DNA from: Sphingobium sp.
GTDB lineage: Bacteria; Pseudomonadota; Alphaproteobacteria; Sphingomonadales; Sphingomonadaceae
DNA: 60,272 nucleotides
Reading direction: 5' to 3'
Assembly: GCA_017984895.1 (NCBI GenBank)
Contig: JAGNYO010000010.1
Coordinates: 1-60,272 of the forward strand
Positions 18,301 through 27,565 of the stretch are shown here, one piece after another; position 1 is the first letter of the stretch; every line of letters starts with the position of its first letter. The notes under the pieces were generated by a model. The model was not told the origin of the DNA. It saw only the letters and a program-made list of their open reading frames with translations, and made no database searches. The translations under genes were made by a program, and so were the position numbers.

Positions 18301-18574
18301 GCAGATCCTCGACGCGGGTGGTGCCCTGGGCCTTGATGTCCTGCGCAGTCACCACGGTCAGCGGCGCGGGGGATTCGAGATTGGGCTGCGGAATACGCGA
18401 GCCGGTGACGATGATGACATTCTGTCCATCGCCCGAGTCTGCGGCGGCGAGAGTGGCGGGTGCCTCCTGCGCGGCGGCGGCGGAAGGCAGAAGTGCGGGA
18501 GTGACCAGAGCCGTCGCCATGATGACTGGCGCGACTCCGCAACGCAGCCGAGCTGCAATATCGATATTTTTCAA
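15377..18574 (-). CDS. TonB-dependent outer-membrane receptor
   Basis: This 1065-residue protein has a signal peptide (to about residue 36, SAAAAQ), a TonB box-like QNVIIVTGSRI, and the plug domain. Plug motifs are PLTVVTAQDIKAQGTTRVEDLL, DLRGLGTSRTLSLVNGRRLL and VEVLTGGASSTYGADAVAGVVNF. A long beta-barrel follows, ending YLFAGVTLDF with the terminal Phe that outer-membrane porins need. It belongs to the large Oar/Omp-like receptors rather than classical siderophore receptors. No binding motif for a ligand can be read. Its tie to the sulfotransferase gene suggests a shared, unknown substrate. Confidence 0.92.
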   Translation of the reverse strand: MKNIDIAARLRCGVAPVIMATALVTPALLPSAAAAQEAPATLAAADSGDGQNVIIVTGSRIPQPNLESPAPLTVVTAQDIKAQGTTRVEDLLNSLPAVFASQASSLSNGADGTASVDLRGLGTSRTLSLVNGRRLLPGDPSPTSGSAADINIIPASLLKRVEVLTGGASSTYGADAVAGVVNFIIDPDFTGFRVDGQYSFFQHNNRNKTLPPLLDARASTGLSGYDYPKGSVSDGDTIDTTVSFGTKFGDDDRGHMMAYFGYRKVKPIQQNRRDYSACVLQNNAAAPNGPRCGGSATSANGNVVLFDNFGGTSATSTIYTFGPGGAFNNSSTLFNFAPNNYYQRNDKRYTAGLFANYEVNDAIKPYLEFMFMDDSTVAQIAPSGDFGNTLTINCDNPLLSAAQSAVICDTENLINGYLGSGTSLFPLAAGANFNPNPGNAPLTFIDPTTGATYNQAFFQLLRRNTEGGPRRAALQHTNYRAVIGSKGDLGDAWTYDAYYQYGRSNYSQVYSNEFSVARLNRALNVVSDPRVGSATFGQPVCRSVLDGSDLSCVPYNVFGGAGAASPASVNYLSATGFQKGFTSEQVANISFTGDLDKYGIRTPWASRGVAVNIGAEWRKESLDLQTDNAFTTGDLTGQGGATLPISGNFHVYDFFGEAHIPVIEDSFIQNLSLDLGYRRSHYKTSADRKYNTDTYRIALDLAPVKDIRFRTAYNRAVRAPNIQELFATPTVGLSGSSDPCATVITATDYGCIAQGLSVGPGTIANPAGQYNGLIGGNPNLTPEKATTKTFGVVVQPSFLPRFSMTVDYYDIKIENAISPPNQDAVLKDCVTNATATFTPLSCGLVHRDPSGSLWLTPNGYVDNIPNNIGSTHTKGIELGMAYSYPISGVGRLGFNLNGTYLDKYKVDNGYTQPYDCAGLYGPVCSAGGSTTSGAPLPRWRHKFRASLDTPGGIGVSLQWRYVGKVKAETLVNNQSLKGDFTYDPGLRIKSFSYFDLMASYTMAKKYTFRLGVNNVFDKQPPLVTSGNANRDGSNLCPTGPCNGNTYPATYDALGRYLFAGVTLDF

Positions 18575-18958
18575 GTTCCAGTCCCTTGCTCTGGAGGGGG
18601 CAGACGCTGCGCGCCGACCCCGGCTTCGTCCAGGGAAACAAAGGAACCTTTTACTTCATCTTTCCGTCCGACAATGGAAAGCTGAAGTGCCCGACAGCCG
18701 GTTCTGGTTTGCGTCCCTGACAGGCATTAGGGTTAACTAAGCCTTGCAAGTAAAGCGCGGTGATGCACAAAGGTGCCAGTCTGCGTGCCGATTTTACATG
18801 CAATGTTGCAAGAGTGTCACAGATTTGTAACTTGCGGTAAAATCAATCCCGTAACCGCGTGACAGGATTATACCGGATACCGGCCCCATCTTCCCACCCG
18901 CCGGCTGTCCGCCGAGCGTGGCGGATGCGCCACAAGGGTGCGCGCGCGAATCACCCGG
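18575..18958. other. Gene-free stretch upstream of the TonB receptor
   Basis: 384 bases contain no supported gene. This should hold the receptor promoter. The AT-richer part at about 18720-18850 includes GTTACAAATCTGTGACAC-like sequence (minus strand, about 18813-18830) that could be an operator, but no single promoter can be chosen with confidence. GTGGCG/CGCCAC at 18918-18933 forms a perfect 6-bp hairpin just beyond the M23 peptidase stop. It lacks a T tract, so its role as terminator is uncertain. Confidence 0.4.
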
Positions 18959-19831
18959 TCAGGGCATCGGGCCAGCGAGCAGCAGCGGGTCTATGCGCGC
19001 GGCGCGCCATTTCATCCCCCAGTGGAGGTGCGGGCCGCTCGCCCGTCCGCTTCTGCCCACGGTGCCGAGCATTTGCCCCTGCCGCACGACATCGCCCTCT
19101 TTCACCGCGAGGCTGGCGCAGTGGAGAAACGCGCTGGAAAGGCCCATGCCATGATCGACAATCAGCAGATGCCCTTCCAGCGTGAAGGGCGCGTCTGCCG
19201 CCGCCAGCACGACCACGCCATCCGCCGGCGCGATGAAAGGCGTGCGTGCCGGGGCGGCGATATCGACCCCGCTATGATAGCTGCCCGGTGTGCCGCGATA
19301 GACGCGCTGCGCCCCGAACAACCCTGAGATGCGCGCCTGCACCGGCCAGATGAAGGACTGACGCCATCCGTCCGACCCATTATCCATGCCCCGCGCGGCG
19401 GCGATCCGGGCGAGTTCCGCCGGCCGGCGTGCCTGAAACTCGGCGCTCGGGATATTGGCGGTGGGCGAGGCATCGACATGCTCGATCCGCCAGTTGCCGG
19501 GCGCAACCGCCATGGTGCGGACGATGCGCGCGCCGTCGGCCAACTCCACCGTCAGCACGGCATTTGGCCCAGCATCGCGATCGAAAGCGAGGAGGAAGCG
19601 GCCATCCGATGCCACCGGCACGGCGGCACCATCAAGGGTGAGCGCGCGCGCATGAGAGGGCGCGATACCAACCACCACCCCGCCCTGCCGCGCCGCGCCT
19701 TGCAGCACCAGCGCGGGCCGCGCGGGCGGCGCGGCAACAGAGGATGGCGGCAGCGCATGAGAGACAGGCGGCGGTGCGCCAACGCATGCGCCCAGCCCAA
19801 GCAGCGGCATCAGAACCAGGCCAGGCCGCAT
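18959..19831 (-). CDS. M23-family peptidase, probable lipoprotein
   Basis: The 290-residue protein begins with a lipoprotein signal (lipobox LGAC, Cys16), so it should be anchored in the envelope. After an Ala/Pro linker and a beta-rich domain, the C-terminal third is an LytM/M23 endopeptidase. The zinc ligands appear as YHSGVDIAAPARTP and PHLHWG, so the enzyme should be catalytically competent against peptidoglycan cross-links. It is the last gene of the xseA-DUF2093-M23 run on the minus strand, with 8 bases between it and the DUF2093 gene. Confidence 0.88.
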   Translation of the reverse strand: MRPGLVLMPLLGLGACVGAPPPVSHALPPSSVAAPPARPALVLQGAARQGGVVVGIAPSHARALTLDGAAVPVASDGRFLLAFDRDAGPNAVLTVELADGARIVRTMAVAPGNWRIEHVDASPTANIPSAEFQARRPAELARIAAARGMDNGSDGWRQSFIWPVQARISGLFGAQRVYRGTPGSYHSGVDIAAPARTPFIAPADGVVVLAAADAPFTLEGHLLIVDHGMGLSSAFLHCASLAVKEGDVVRQGQMLGTVGRSGRASGPHLHWGMKWRAARIDPLLLAGPMP

Positions 19832-19839
19832 CAGGATGC

Positions 19840-20067
19840 TCAGGCGGATAGCCCCTGCGCCTTGCGCCAGCGGATTTCCGCCTGTGCGGAGGCTTCCGCA
19901 TCGATATAGGCCTCCTGCCGCACGATCGACCAGTAGCGCAGATCGTCAAGCGGGATGCGCGCGCCGGTCATGGCGCACAGCACATAATCGCCGGGGCTGA
20001 GCACCCGGAAACTGTAGGACATATAGTGCAGCCGGGCGGGCTGGTCCTTGCCTTGCATCAGCATCAA
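19840..20067 (-). CDS. DUF2093 domain protein
   Basis: A 75-residue soluble protein. The core, [41 protein letters not shown], is the signature of the small alphaproteobacterial DUF2093 family, followed by an Ala-rich helix. It overlaps the xseA stop by four bases and precedes the M23 peptidase, so it is co-transcribed. Its role is unknown. Confidence 0.85.
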   Translation of the reverse strand: MMLMQGKDQPARLHYMSYSFRVLSPGDYVLCAMTGARIPLDDLRYWSIVRQEAYIDAEASAQAEIRWRKAQGLSA

Positions 20068-21587
20068 TGGTCATCCTTCCGGTCCGCGCCGAACAGATCC
20101 TGCTGTCCTGCGGCGGGCATAATGGCGCGCGGTGGTTTACGCGCGGGTTTCTGGGGGGGTGATAGCCGGGATGGATGGTGTGGCTCAACCCCTTCCTGCG
20201 CCTCGACATCGAGCGCGCCATCGTGAAAGCTCAGTGTCATCGCGCCCGCCGCCCGCGCCGCGATGGCGGAAGTGAGCAGGGTGCCGCCCGCGCTCACCAT
20301 GGCGAAACCACGGCTGAGCGGCCGACGCGGATCGAGCGAGAGGGCGAGCCGCCATGTGCCCTCCAGCGTGTCGCGCCGCTGCGCCAGCCCCCGCAGGACA
20401 AGATCGGGCCGCAGGCGGATGCTGTCCAGCCGCGCCCGCTCCCGCGCTACCCGCTGGTGCAGCACCGCCGGGCGCAGAGCCCCACCCGCCTCGGACAGGT
20501 GCCTCCACGCCAGCGTCACCCGGTGCCGCAAGCCCCGCACCAGCCGCTCGCCCAGATCATCGGCGCGCTGCCGCTGCACCCCCAACAGCGCTTCGGGCGC
20601 GGGCAGCAGCCGCACGGTCATGGCAAGGCGCTCGCGCCGCAGCGCCACCCCGCGCCGCATCGCCCGGCCCCCGCGCAGGCCCAGCTCGGCGAGGCCCGCC
20701 ATCAGTTCGGCGCGCACCGGCACCGCCATTTCGGCGGCGGCAGTGGGCGTGGGGGCGCGCACATCCGCCGCATAGTCGCACAAGGTCGTGTCCGTCTCAT
20801 GCCCCACGGCGGAGATGACCGGGATAGAGCACTCCGCCACCGCGCGCACCACCGCCTCCTCGTTGAACGCCCACAAATCCTCGATCGAGCCGCCGCCGCG
20901 CGCGACGATGACGAGATCGGGCCGGGGGATCGGGCCGCCCGGTTCCATCGCGCTGAAGCCGCGCACCGCGCTGGCCACCTGTGCCGCCGCGCCCTCGCCC
21001 TGCACCAGCACGGGCCAGAGCAGCACATGGGTGGGGCAGCGGTCCGCCAGCCGGTGCAATATATCGCGGATCACCGCGCCGGTGGGAGATGTGACAACCC
21101 CGATCACCCGCGGGAGATAGGGCAGCTTGCGCTTGCGCTCCGGCGCGAACAGGCCCTCGGCGGCAAGCTGGCGTTTCAAGCGCTCGAAAAGCTGCATCAG
21201 CGCGCCCTCGCCCGCCAGCTCCATCCGTTCGATCACGATCTGATATTTGCTGCGCCCCGGATAGGTGGTCAGCTTGCCGCTGACGATCACCTCCACGCCA
21301 TCCTGAGGGGCGAAGGCGAGGCGGGCGGCGCTGCCCTTCCACATCACTGCATCGATCAGGGCATTGTCGTCCTTGAGGGCGAGATAGACATGGCCCGAGC
21401 CTGCGCGCTTGTAGCCCGAAATCTCGCCACGCAGGCGCACATGACCGAAGCGGTCCTCGACCATGCGCTTCAAGGCCGCCGACAATTCGGAAACGGAGAG
21501 CGCGGGTGCGTTGTCCCCCGCCCGCTCTTGCGCTAACAGGCGGCCCGAAGCATCCAACGCGGACTCCATTTCTTCTTCCGGGGGCAT
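20064..21587 (-). CDS. xseA: Exodeoxyribonuclease VII large subunit
   Basis: XseA, with XseB, degrades single-stranded DNA into oligonucleotides in repair. The 507-residue product has the N-terminal OB-fold ([23 protein letters not shown]) and the catalytic domain motifs [53 protein letters not shown] and [11 protein letters not shown] helical coiled-coil region follows, then a C-terminal segment with SRGFAMV. The C-terminus is extended by about 50 residues. xseB is not adjacent. The gene is divergent from purD, with 5 bases between the two starts. Confidence 0.95.
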   Translation of the reverse strand: MPPEEEMESALDASGRLLAQERAGDNAPALSVSELSAALKRMVEDRFGHVRLRGEISGYKRAGSGHVYLALKDDNALIDAVMWKGSAARLAFAPQDGVEVIVSGKLTTYPGRSKYQIVIERMELAGEGALMQLFERLKRQLAAEGLFAPERKRKLPYLPRVIGVVTSPTGAVIRDILHRLADRCPTHVLLWPVLVQGEGAAAQVASAVRGFSAMEPGGPIPRPDLVIVARGGGSIEDLWAFNEEAVVRAVAECSIPVISAVGHETDTTLCDYAADVRAPTPTAAAEMAVPVRAELMAGLAELGLRGGRAMRRGVALRRERLAMTVRLLPAPEALLGVQRQRADDLGERLVRGLRHRVTLAWRHLSEAGGALRPAVLHQRVARERARLDSIRLRPDLVLRGLAQRRDTLEGTWRLALSLDPRRPLSRGFAMVSAGGTLLTSAIAARAAGAMTLSFHDGALDVEAQEGVEPHHPSRLSPPQKPARKPPRAIMPAAGQQDLFGADRKDDH

Positions 21588-21592
21588 AGTCT

Positions 21593-22879
21593 ATGAATAT
21601 CCTGTTGCTGGGTTCGGGCGGGCGCGAGCATGCCTTGGCATGGAAGCTGGCGCAATCACCCCGCTGTGAAAAACTGTTCGCCGCGCCCGGCAACCCCGGC
21701 ATTGCAGAGTGCGCCACACTGGTAAAGCTCGATGCGACAGACCATGATGCAGTGGCGGCGTTTTGCGCGGTGCAGGCGGTTCATCTGGTGGTGATCGGAC
21801 CCGAGGCGCCGCTGGTCGACGGGCTGGCGGATGCCTTGCGCGCTGCCGGAGTGCCGGTGTTCGGCCCCGGCAAGACGGCGGCGCAGCTCGAAGGGTCTAA
21901 GGGCTTCACCAAGGATCTGTGCGCGCGCGCCAATATCCCCACCGCCGCCTATGTGCGCACCACATCGCTGGAGGAGGCGCGCGCCGCCCTGCCGCGCTTT
22001 GGCTTGCCGGTCGTCATCAAGGCGGACGGGCTGGCGGCGGGCAAGGGCGTCATCATCGCCGAAACAGGACCTGAAGCAGACGCCGCGCTGGTCGACATGT
22101 TCTCCGGCAGCCTCGGCGCGGCGGGTGCGGAAGTGGTGCTGGAGGAGTTCATGACCGGCGAGGAAGTGAGCTTCTTCGCGCTGACCGACGGCACCGACAT
22201 CCTCTCCTTCGGCAGTGCGCAGGACCACAAACGGGTGGGCGAGGGCGATACCGGGCCCAATACCGGCGGCATGGGTGCCTATTCCCCCGCGCGCGTGTTC
22301 ACCCCCGCGCTTGAGCGGCAGGCGATCGAGAGTATCATCCGCCCCACGGTCGATACACTGCGCGCCGAGGGCATGCCCTATAGCGGGGTGCTCTATGCCG
22401 GGCTGATGCTGACCGACGAAGGACCGAAGCTGGTCGAATATAATGCGCGCTTCGGCGATCCGGAATGCCAGGTGCTGATGATGCGGCTGGAGGAAGATCT
22501 TGCCGCGCTGCTGATGGATGTTGCGCAGGGCAGGCTGGCGCAATGGGGTGCGGTGCGCATGGCGGAGGACTGCGCGCTTACCGTGGTGATGGCGGCGAAC
22601 GGCTATCCCGGCACCCCGGACAAGGGCGGCGCGATTGCCGGCCTCGAAGCGGCGGAGCGGACGGCGGCGGGCGTCAAGGTTTTCCATGCGGGCACAGTGC
22701 GTAACGAGCACGGCGCGCTGGTCGCCAACGGCGGGCGGGTGCTCAATGTCACCGCGCTCGCCAGCAGCATCGCCGAGGCGCAGGGCAGAGCCTATGCCGC
22801 CATCGATGCGCTTTCCTTCCCGTCAGGCTTCTGCCGCCACGACATTGGCTGGAGGGAAGTCGCGCGCGAGGTGGGCTGA
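21593..22879 (+). CDS. purD: Phosphoribosylamine-glycine ligase
   Basis: PurD joins phosphoribosylamine and glycine with ATP in step two of purine synthesis. The 428-residue product starts [19 protein letters not shown] and has the typical [20 protein letters not shown], the ATP-grasp [41 protein letters not shown] and [15 protein letters not shown]. Length and motif order are normal for the family. It is transcribed divergently from xseA, and the two starts are almost abutting, so the promoters must lie inside the coding ends. Confidence 0.96.
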   Translation: MNILLLGSGGREHALAWKLAQSPRCEKLFAAPGNPGIAECATLVKLDATDHDAVAAFCAVQAVHLVVIGPEAPLVDGLADALRAAGVPVFGPGKTAAQLEGSKGFTKDLCARANIPTAAYVRTTSLEEARAALPRFGLPVVIKADGLAAGKGVIIAETGPEADAALVDMFSGSLGAAGAEVVLEEFMTGEEVSFFALTDGTDILSFGSAQDHKRVGEGDTGPNTGGMGAYSPARVFTPALERQAIESIIRPTVDTLRAEGMPYSGVLYAGLMLTDEGPKLVEYNARFGDPECQVLMMRLEEDLAALLMDVAQGRLAQWGAVRMAEDCALTVVMAANGYPGTPDKGGAIAGLEAAERTAAGVKVFHAGTVRNEHGALVANGGRVLNVTALASSIAEAQGRAYAAIDALSFPSGFCRHDIGWREVAREVG

Positions 22880-22920
22880 AGGCTGGCGCGCCAGGAAACA
22901 GGAGAAGCGTGCGCCTGATA

Positions 22921-22950
22921 CAAAACAGGGCGCGGCATCGCCGCACCCTG
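22921..22950 (-). terminator. Intrinsic terminator of the PRC-barrel gene
   Basis: CAGGG and GCGGC pair with GCCGC and CCCTG (one mismatch) around ATC to make a stable hairpin at 22926-22950. On the minus strand it is followed by TTTTG, 29 bases after the PRC-barrel stop. It lies between convergent purD and the PRC gene and may also stop purD transcripts. Confidence 0.6.
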
Positions 22951-22978
22951 CCGAGTATATGTCTCCAGAGGCAAGGGG

Positions 22979-23344
22979 TTAGAAGCCACCCCCCATGCCG
23001 TAATAATTGTTGATGCGGTCGCTATAGTCGCGATCATAATCCGGCTGATCGGAGGTCGGATAGCGGGGCGCTTCCTTGAGCATGTCCTTGTCGAGGTCGA
23101 TCGCGTAACCGCCCAGATCGGTATCATATTCCAGCATCGACCAAGGCAGGGGATAATGATCGGTGCCCAGGCCAAACAGGCCGCCAAAAGACAGCACGGC
23201 ATATTCGACCTGCCCATCCTGCTTGCCGATCATCACATTGCTGATCGTGCCCAGACGCTCGCCATCGCGGTTGTAAACGACCGTGCCTTCCACCTTGTCG
23301 GAGGAAATCAGTTCGTTCGTTTCGTCAGTGTCCATATCGTTCAT
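22979..23344 (-). CDS. PRC-barrel domain protein
   Basis: This 121-residue protein holds one PRC-barrel: VEGTVVYNRDGERLGTISNVMIGKQDGQVEYAVLSFGG, then LGTDHYPLPWSMLEYD. PRC-barrels are small beta-barrels found in photosynthetic reaction centre H subunits and in RNA- or stress-related proteins. A Tyr/Asp/Gly-rich tail (YDRDYSDRINNYYGMGGGF) follows. It has no signal peptide. The gene faces purD convergently, ends at its own terminator, and is likely monocistronic. The function is unknown, possibly stress-related. Confidence 0.85.
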   Translation of the reverse strand: MNDMDTDETNELISSDKVEGTVVYNRDGERLGTISNVMIGKQDGQVEYAVLSFGGLFGLGTDHYPLPWSMLEYDTDLGGYAIDLDKDMLKEAPRYPTSDQPDYDRDYSDRINNYYGMGGGF

Positions 23345-23569
23345 GAGGGATATCCTTTGTGTGTCTGGTCAAGGTAGGCAGCGAACCGGAATGCCGCCTG
23401 TCCGTTCCTGTCCCTCCGTCAAAACGCGCCGCCTTCACGACGAAGCGGGGCTGGCCAGCGCCGGAATTGTGGCGGCTGTGCCCCCGGCCCGTTTGGGCGG
23501 GAACATGGCGCGCGGCACCCGCGTTTTCGAGGCGCGGGACCATTGAACGACACAAGGAAGGAACCGGCC

Positions 23570-23863
23570 ATGCCGCGTGGAGACAAGGACGCCTATACCG
23601 ACAAGCAAAAGCGCAAGGCCCTTCATATCGAGGAAGGTTATGAGGCGCGCGGCGTGCCCGAGGATGAGGCGGAGCGCCGCGCCTGGGCGACGGTCAACAA
23701 GGAATCCGGCGGCGGCAATAAATCCGGCTCGGGCCGGGGCAAGAAGGACACCCATGTCAGCGCCAGCAAGGGCGGGCACAACTCCGCCGCGTCACAGAGC
23801 ACGGAAGCCCGCAGCGCGGCGGCGCGCAAAGGCTGGGAAACCCGCCGCAAGAAGGGCAAATGA
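23570..23863 (+). CDS. Small basic, Lys/Gly-rich protein
   Basis: The 97-residue product reads MPRGDKDAYTDKQKRKALHIEEGYEARGVPEDEAERRAWATVNKESGGG at its start. This is a pattern common in proteobacteria and often labelled plasmid stabilisation protein without experimental support. The rest is Ser/Gly/Lys-rich and probably unstructured, with a basic end RRKKGK. The ATG at 23570 has an AAGGAAGGA site 8 bases before it and is preferred over a TTG at 23543. It is flanked by convergent and independent genes, so it is likely monocistronic. Nucleic-acid binding is only a guess. Confidence 0.75.
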   Translation: MPRGDKDAYTDKQKRKALHIEEGYEARGVPEDEAERRAWATVNKESGGGNKSGSGRGKKDTHVSASKGGHNSAASQSTEARSAAARKGWETRRKKGK

Positions 23864-23905
23864 CCCCCACCCGCGCTCGGGTTAAGGTTAGAGGTAGAAG
23901 CGGGC

Positions 23906-25222
23906 TTAGCCCCGCTGCGGCGCGACCAGCAGCTTGTCGATCTTGCGGCCATCCATGTCGACCACCTCGAACACCCAGCCCTGATCGGTGAAATGCTCCC
24001 CCACCTCGGGCAGGTGTTTGAGGCGCCACAGCACATGGCCAGCGACGGTGGCGTAATCCCGCTCCTCCTGCAGGGAAAGGCCGATCCTCTCCGCCAGCCG
24101 GTCCATCGCCATCTGGCCGGACACCAGCAGGCTGCCATCCTCACGCTCCACCAGATCCGGCTCGTCATAGAGGTCGGCGTCCGACGCGAAGGTGCCCGCA
24201 ATCGCGGACAGCATGTCTGACGGGGTGACTATCCCCTCGAAATGGCCATATTCGTCATGCACCATCACCATCGGCACCTCGGAGCGGCGCAGCACCTCAA
24301 GCGCGTCCATCGCATCGACCTGATCCGGCACCACCGCCACCGCGCGCATCAGCGCCGCCACGTCGATCTTCTCTCGCTTCAGCAATGCGGACATGATGTC
24401 GCGCGCCTGGACCACGCCGATGATCTCTTCGACGCTGCCCCGCCCGACCGGCAGGCGGGTATGCGGGGTAGCGAGCAATTTGGCGCGCAAGGCGCGCGCG
24501 TCGCTCGATACATCGACCCAGTCGACATCGGTGCGCGGGGTCATCACTTCGCGCACCGGGCGATCCGCGAGGCGGACCACGCCCGAGATGATCGCACGCT
24601 CGCTCTCCTCGATCACGCCGGATTTGCTGGCCTCGGCGACGATCAGATGCAGCTCCTCAGCGGTGACATGCGCCTCCGATTCGCGGTTGAGGCCGAGCGC
24701 GCGGAAGATCAGCGCCGAGCAGCCATCGAGCAGCCACACCAAAGGCGCGGTCAGCCGGGACAGCCACAGCATCGGCCGCGCCATCATGATCGCGATCGGC
24801 TCCGGGGCGCGCAGCGCGAACTGCTTGGGCACCAGCTCCCCCACGATCAGGGAGGCGAAGGTGGTGAGGCCGATGACCAGCGCAAAGCCGGTAGTCGTGG
24901 CGCTTTCCGGGCTGAGGCCCAGAACCTCCAGCCGCTGCGCCACCGGATCGCCCAGGCTCGCGCCTGAATAGGCGCCGGCGCCGATACCGATCATCGTGAT
25001 GCCGATCTGCACGGTTGAGAGAAACTTGCCGGGGTCCTCGGCCAGCCGCAACGCCACGGTAGCGCCGCCTTTGCCAGCTTTCTCCGCCGCCTGGAGCCGG
25101 GGCCGGCGCGCTGATACGATCGCCAGCTCGGACATGGCGAACAGGCCATTGAGCGCGACAAGCGCGAGAATGATGAAGGCATCCGCCCAGGGAAAGGGCG
25201 TGAGGGGGAACGTCTGGTGCAT
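23906..25222 (-). CDS. CNNM/CBS-domain (CorC/HlyC-type) membrane protein
   Basis: The 438-residue protein combines an N-terminal four-helix CNNM/DUF21 domain (about 10-190), a pair of CBS domains (about 210-340, with REVMTPRTDVDWVD and VVQARDIMSAL), and a C-terminal CorC_HlyC domain (about 350-435, LVSGQMAMDRLAERIGL). Members act in magnesium or cobalt efflux, and the older hemolysin name is misleading. All domains look complete. It stands upstream of marC on the minus strand but is separate from it by 67 bases. Confidence 0.88.
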   Translation of the reverse strand: MHQTFPLTPFPWADAFIILALVALNGLFAMSELAIVSARRPRLQAAEKAGKGGATVALRLAEDPGKFLSTVQIGITMIGIGAGAYSGASLGDPVAQRLEVLGLSPESATTTGFALVIGLTTFASLIVGELVPKQFALRAPEPIAIMMARPMLWLSRLTAPLVWLLDGCSALIFRALGLNRESEAHVTAEELHLIVAEASKSGVIEESERAIISGVVRLADRPVREVMTPRTDVDWVDVSSDARALRAKLLATPHTRLPVGRGSVEEIIGVVQARDIMSALLKREKIDVAALMRAVAVVPDQVDAMDALEVLRRSEVPMVMVHDEYGHFEGIVTPSDMLSAIAGTFASDADLYDEPDLVEREDGSLLVSGQMAMDRLAERIGLSLQEERDYATVAGHVLWRLKHLPEVGEHFTDQGWVFEVVDMDGRKIDKLLVAPQRG

Positions 25223-25289
25223 GGCGTTGGCCCTTATTGCCGGGAAACACTATAATGCACAACAGGCCAATCGCGCGCCTATCCGGGCG

Positions 25290-25907
25290 TCAGAAATTTG
25301 CCTTCACCCCGTCGATCACGAACTGGACCGCCAAAGCGGCGAGCAGCACCCCGAGCAGACGGGTGATCACTGCCTCGATCTTCTGGCCCAGCACCGCCAT
25401 CAGCGCACCGGCCGAAAACAGCGCGAGGATCATCAGCCCCAGATTGGCGGCGATCGCGCCAAACACGATCAGGCGTTCCTCCAGGCCCTCCGCCCGGCTC
25501 ATCAGCAGCATCACGGTGGTAATGGTGCCCGGCCCGGCGATCATCGGCATCGCCATCGGAAAGACCGAGACATCCTCCACTTCCGGCGTGTCGATGATCT
25601 TCTGCGCGCGGTCCTCGCGCCGCTGGGTGCGCCGCTCGAACACCATCTCCAGCGCGATCATGAACAGCATGATCCCGCCCGCGATGCGAAAGCTGTGCAA
25701 TTCTATGCCGAGCAGGTGCAGCAGGTTCCTGCCCCACAGTCCGAACACCAGCAGGATCGCCGCCGCGATCAGCACCGCGCGCAACGCCATCGCCCGGCGG
25801 TGATGCGCGCTCACCCCGCGCGTCAGGCTGGCATAGATCGGCGCGCAGCCCGGCGGGTCGATCACCACGAACAGGGTGACAAAGGCAGAGATGAACAACG
25901 AAAGCAT
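25290..25907 (-). CDS. MarC-family integral membrane protein
   Basis: The 205-residue product has six hydrophobic segments. It carries the family-typical FVTLFVVIDPPGCAPIYASLTRG at the start, VFPMAMPMIAGPGTITTVML in the middle and the closing ITRLLGVLLAALAVQFVIDGV. The MarC/YchE family was once linked to antibiotic resistance, but no transport substrate is proven. The ATG at 25907 (MLSLFISAFV) is chosen over an upstream frame start because it directly begins the first helix. It lies downstream of folD, 63 bases after the folD stop. Confidence 0.88.
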   Translation of the reverse strand: MLSLFISAFVTLFVVIDPPGCAPIYASLTRGVSAHHRRAMALRAVLIAAAILLVFGLWGRNLLHLLGIELHSFRIAGGIMLFMIALEMVFERRTQRREDRAQKIIDTPEVEDVSVFPMAMPMIAGPGTITTVMLLMSRAEGLEERLIVFGAIAANLGLMILALFSAGALMAVLGQKIEAVITRLLGVLLAALAVQFVIDGVKANF

Positions 25908-25970
25908 GGCACGAATATTTTCAGCAAAAGGAAAAAGTGGTGTGCGCCCGGAAATGCGCAATGAGGATGC

Positions 25971-26867
25971 TTATAGCCCCTCCGGCGGCTCCAGGCCAGA
26001 GCGGGAGCAAGCGGCGACCAATGTGTTGCGGAGCAGCACCGCAATCGTCATCGGGCCGACGCCGCCGGGCACCGGAGTGATCGCGCGGACATGGCTGATA
26101 GCCTCCGCCGTCGCCACATCGCCGACGATCTTGCTCTTGCCCTCTTCCCCAGGGTCCGGCACGCGGTTGATGCCGACATCGATCACGGTTGCGCCGGGCT
26201 TGATCCACTCGCCCTTGATCATCTCTGGCCGCCCGACAGCCGCCACCACGATATCAGCCCGGTGGACGACGCTGGCGAGGTCGCGCGTGCGGCTGTGCGC
26301 GATCGTCACGGTGCAACTTTCGGCGAGGAGCAACTGCGCCATCGGCTTGCCGACGATATTGGAGCGGCCCACCACCACCGCCTCCAGCCCGGAAAGATCG
26401 CCCAGCTCGTCCTTGAGCAGCATGATGCAGCCCAGTGGCGTGCACGGCACCAGCGCAGGCAGGCCGACCGCCAACCGCCCGCTGTTGATGACGTGAAAGC
26501 CGTCGACATCCTTGGCGGGATCGAGAGCGGCGATCACCGCCTGTTCATCGAGATGTTTGGGCAGGGGCAACTGCACCAGAATGCCATCCACGCGCGGGTC
26601 GCCGTTCAGCTCCTCGATCAGCTCCAGCAGCTCGTCCTGGCCGATGCTCGCCGGGCGGCGGAACTCGAAACTTTCCATGCCGGCGGCGACCGTCATCTTG
26701 CCCTTGTTGCGCACATAGACCGCGCTCGCGGCATCATCCCCCACCAGCACCACGGCGAGTCCCGGCTTGCGGTCGGTGCGCGCGGCAAACTCCGCCACGC
26801 CCTCCGCCACCTGCTCCCGCAGAGTAGCCGCGAATGCCTTGCCATCTATCAGCTTGCCTATCGTCAT
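25971..26867 (-). CDS. folD: Bifunctional methylenetetrahydrofolate dehydrogenase/cyclohydrolase
   Basis: FolD interconverts methylene-, methenyl- and formyl-tetrahydrofolate using NADP. The 298-residue product has the substrate-site block YVRNKGKM with catalytic Lys55, the [11 protein letters not shown] and PAKDVDGFH signatures, and the NADP-binding [14 protein letters not shown]. The closing [19 protein letters not shown] follows. Length is standard. Its ATG overlaps the DUF167 stop, so it is the third gene of a yggT-DUF167-folD operon. Confidence 0.95.
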   Translation of the reverse strand: MTIGKLIDGKAFAATLREQVAEGVAEFAARTDRKPGLAVVLVGDDAASAVYVRNKGKMTVAAGMESFEFRRPASIGQDELLELIEELNGDPRVDGILVQLPLPKHLDEQAVIAALDPAKDVDGFHVINSGRLAVGLPALVPCTPLGCIMLLKDELGDLSGLEAVVVGRSNIVGKPMAQLLLAESCTVTIAHSRTRDLASVVHRADIVVAAVGRPEMIKGEWIKPGATVIDVGINRVPDPGEEGKSKIVGDVATAEAISHVRAITPVPGGVGPMTIAVLLRNTLVAACSRSGLEPPEGL

Positions 26868-27193
26868 GGTCTGCCCAGTTCCTGTATTATCCTGTCCGCC
26901 TCGTCGGCCAGCCCGATGAGACGCAGGCGCTTGAGCCTGTGGGTATCGCCCGACTCAAGCACTATGTCCTTTGCGGCGATACCCAGCCGCTCGGCAATGC
27001 GCTGGATCAAAGCCTTGTTCGCCTTGCCCTTTTCCGGCACCGCGCGCACACTCGCCTGAAGCCAGAGCGCGCCCTTGTCGTCCCGCCATTCGCCGCCGAT
27101 GTTCTCCCTCGCGCTTTTCGGCGTCAACCGGATGGCGAGCAGGAGATCGTCGCCGTCGCTGCGCAGAAACACATCGCGCATCGCCTCCCTCAC
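26864..27193 (-). CDS. DUF167 (YggU-type) protein
   Basis: A 109-residue protein: [52 protein letters not shown] is the DUF167/YggU alpha-beta domain. It is followed by [18 protein letters not shown]. The function is not known for any member. The start overlaps the yggT stop (ATGA) and the stop overlaps folD, so all three genes are translationally coupled. Confidence 0.9.
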   Translation of the reverse strand: MREAMRDVFLRSDGDDLLLAIRLTPKSARENIGGEWRDDKGALWLQASVRAVPEKGKANKALIQRIAERLGIAAKDIVLESGDTHRLKRLRLIGLADEADRIIQELGRP

Positions 27194-27480
27194 ATCATCG
27201 AGGAGAACAGGCCCGGCAATATCGTCTGCAAGATGATGATAAGGAGCAGCACGACCATCGGCGAAAGATCGAGCGCGCCAAGATCAGGCATCACCTTGCG
27301 GATCGGGCGATAGAGCGGCTGGGTCAGCCGGTCGAGCGCGATCCAGATCGAGCGCACCACCTCGTTGTGGGTGTTGATGACGTTGAACGCGATCAGCCAG
27401 CTCATGATCGCCTGCACGATGATGATCCACCACAGCACATTCAACAGGATCATGATGATCTGAAACAGAGCGAGGACCAT
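27190..27480 (-). CDS. YggT-family membrane protein
   Basis: The 96-residue protein has two hydrophobic segments (about 5-28 and 75-93) around the conserved SWLIAFNVINTHNEVVRSIWIALDRLTQPLYRPIRKVMPDLGALDLSP. This is the YggT signature. The family is linked by genomic context to cell-shape and osmotic functions. It heads the operon yggT-DUF167-folD, preceded by an AAGGAG-like site at 27487-27492 on the minus strand. Confidence 0.9.
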   Translation of the reverse strand: MVLALFQIIMILLNVLWWIIIVQAIMSWLIAFNVINTHNEVVRSIWIALDRLTQPLYRPIRKVMPDLGALDLSPMVVLLLIIILQTILPGLFSSMM

Positions 27481-27565
27481 GAATTCTCCTTAACCGGCGA
27501 TGGCTTGAGCCTTAGCCTACCGCATCCGCCGCACACAAGTGGCGAAATTTTGCGTTTCGGCGCCT

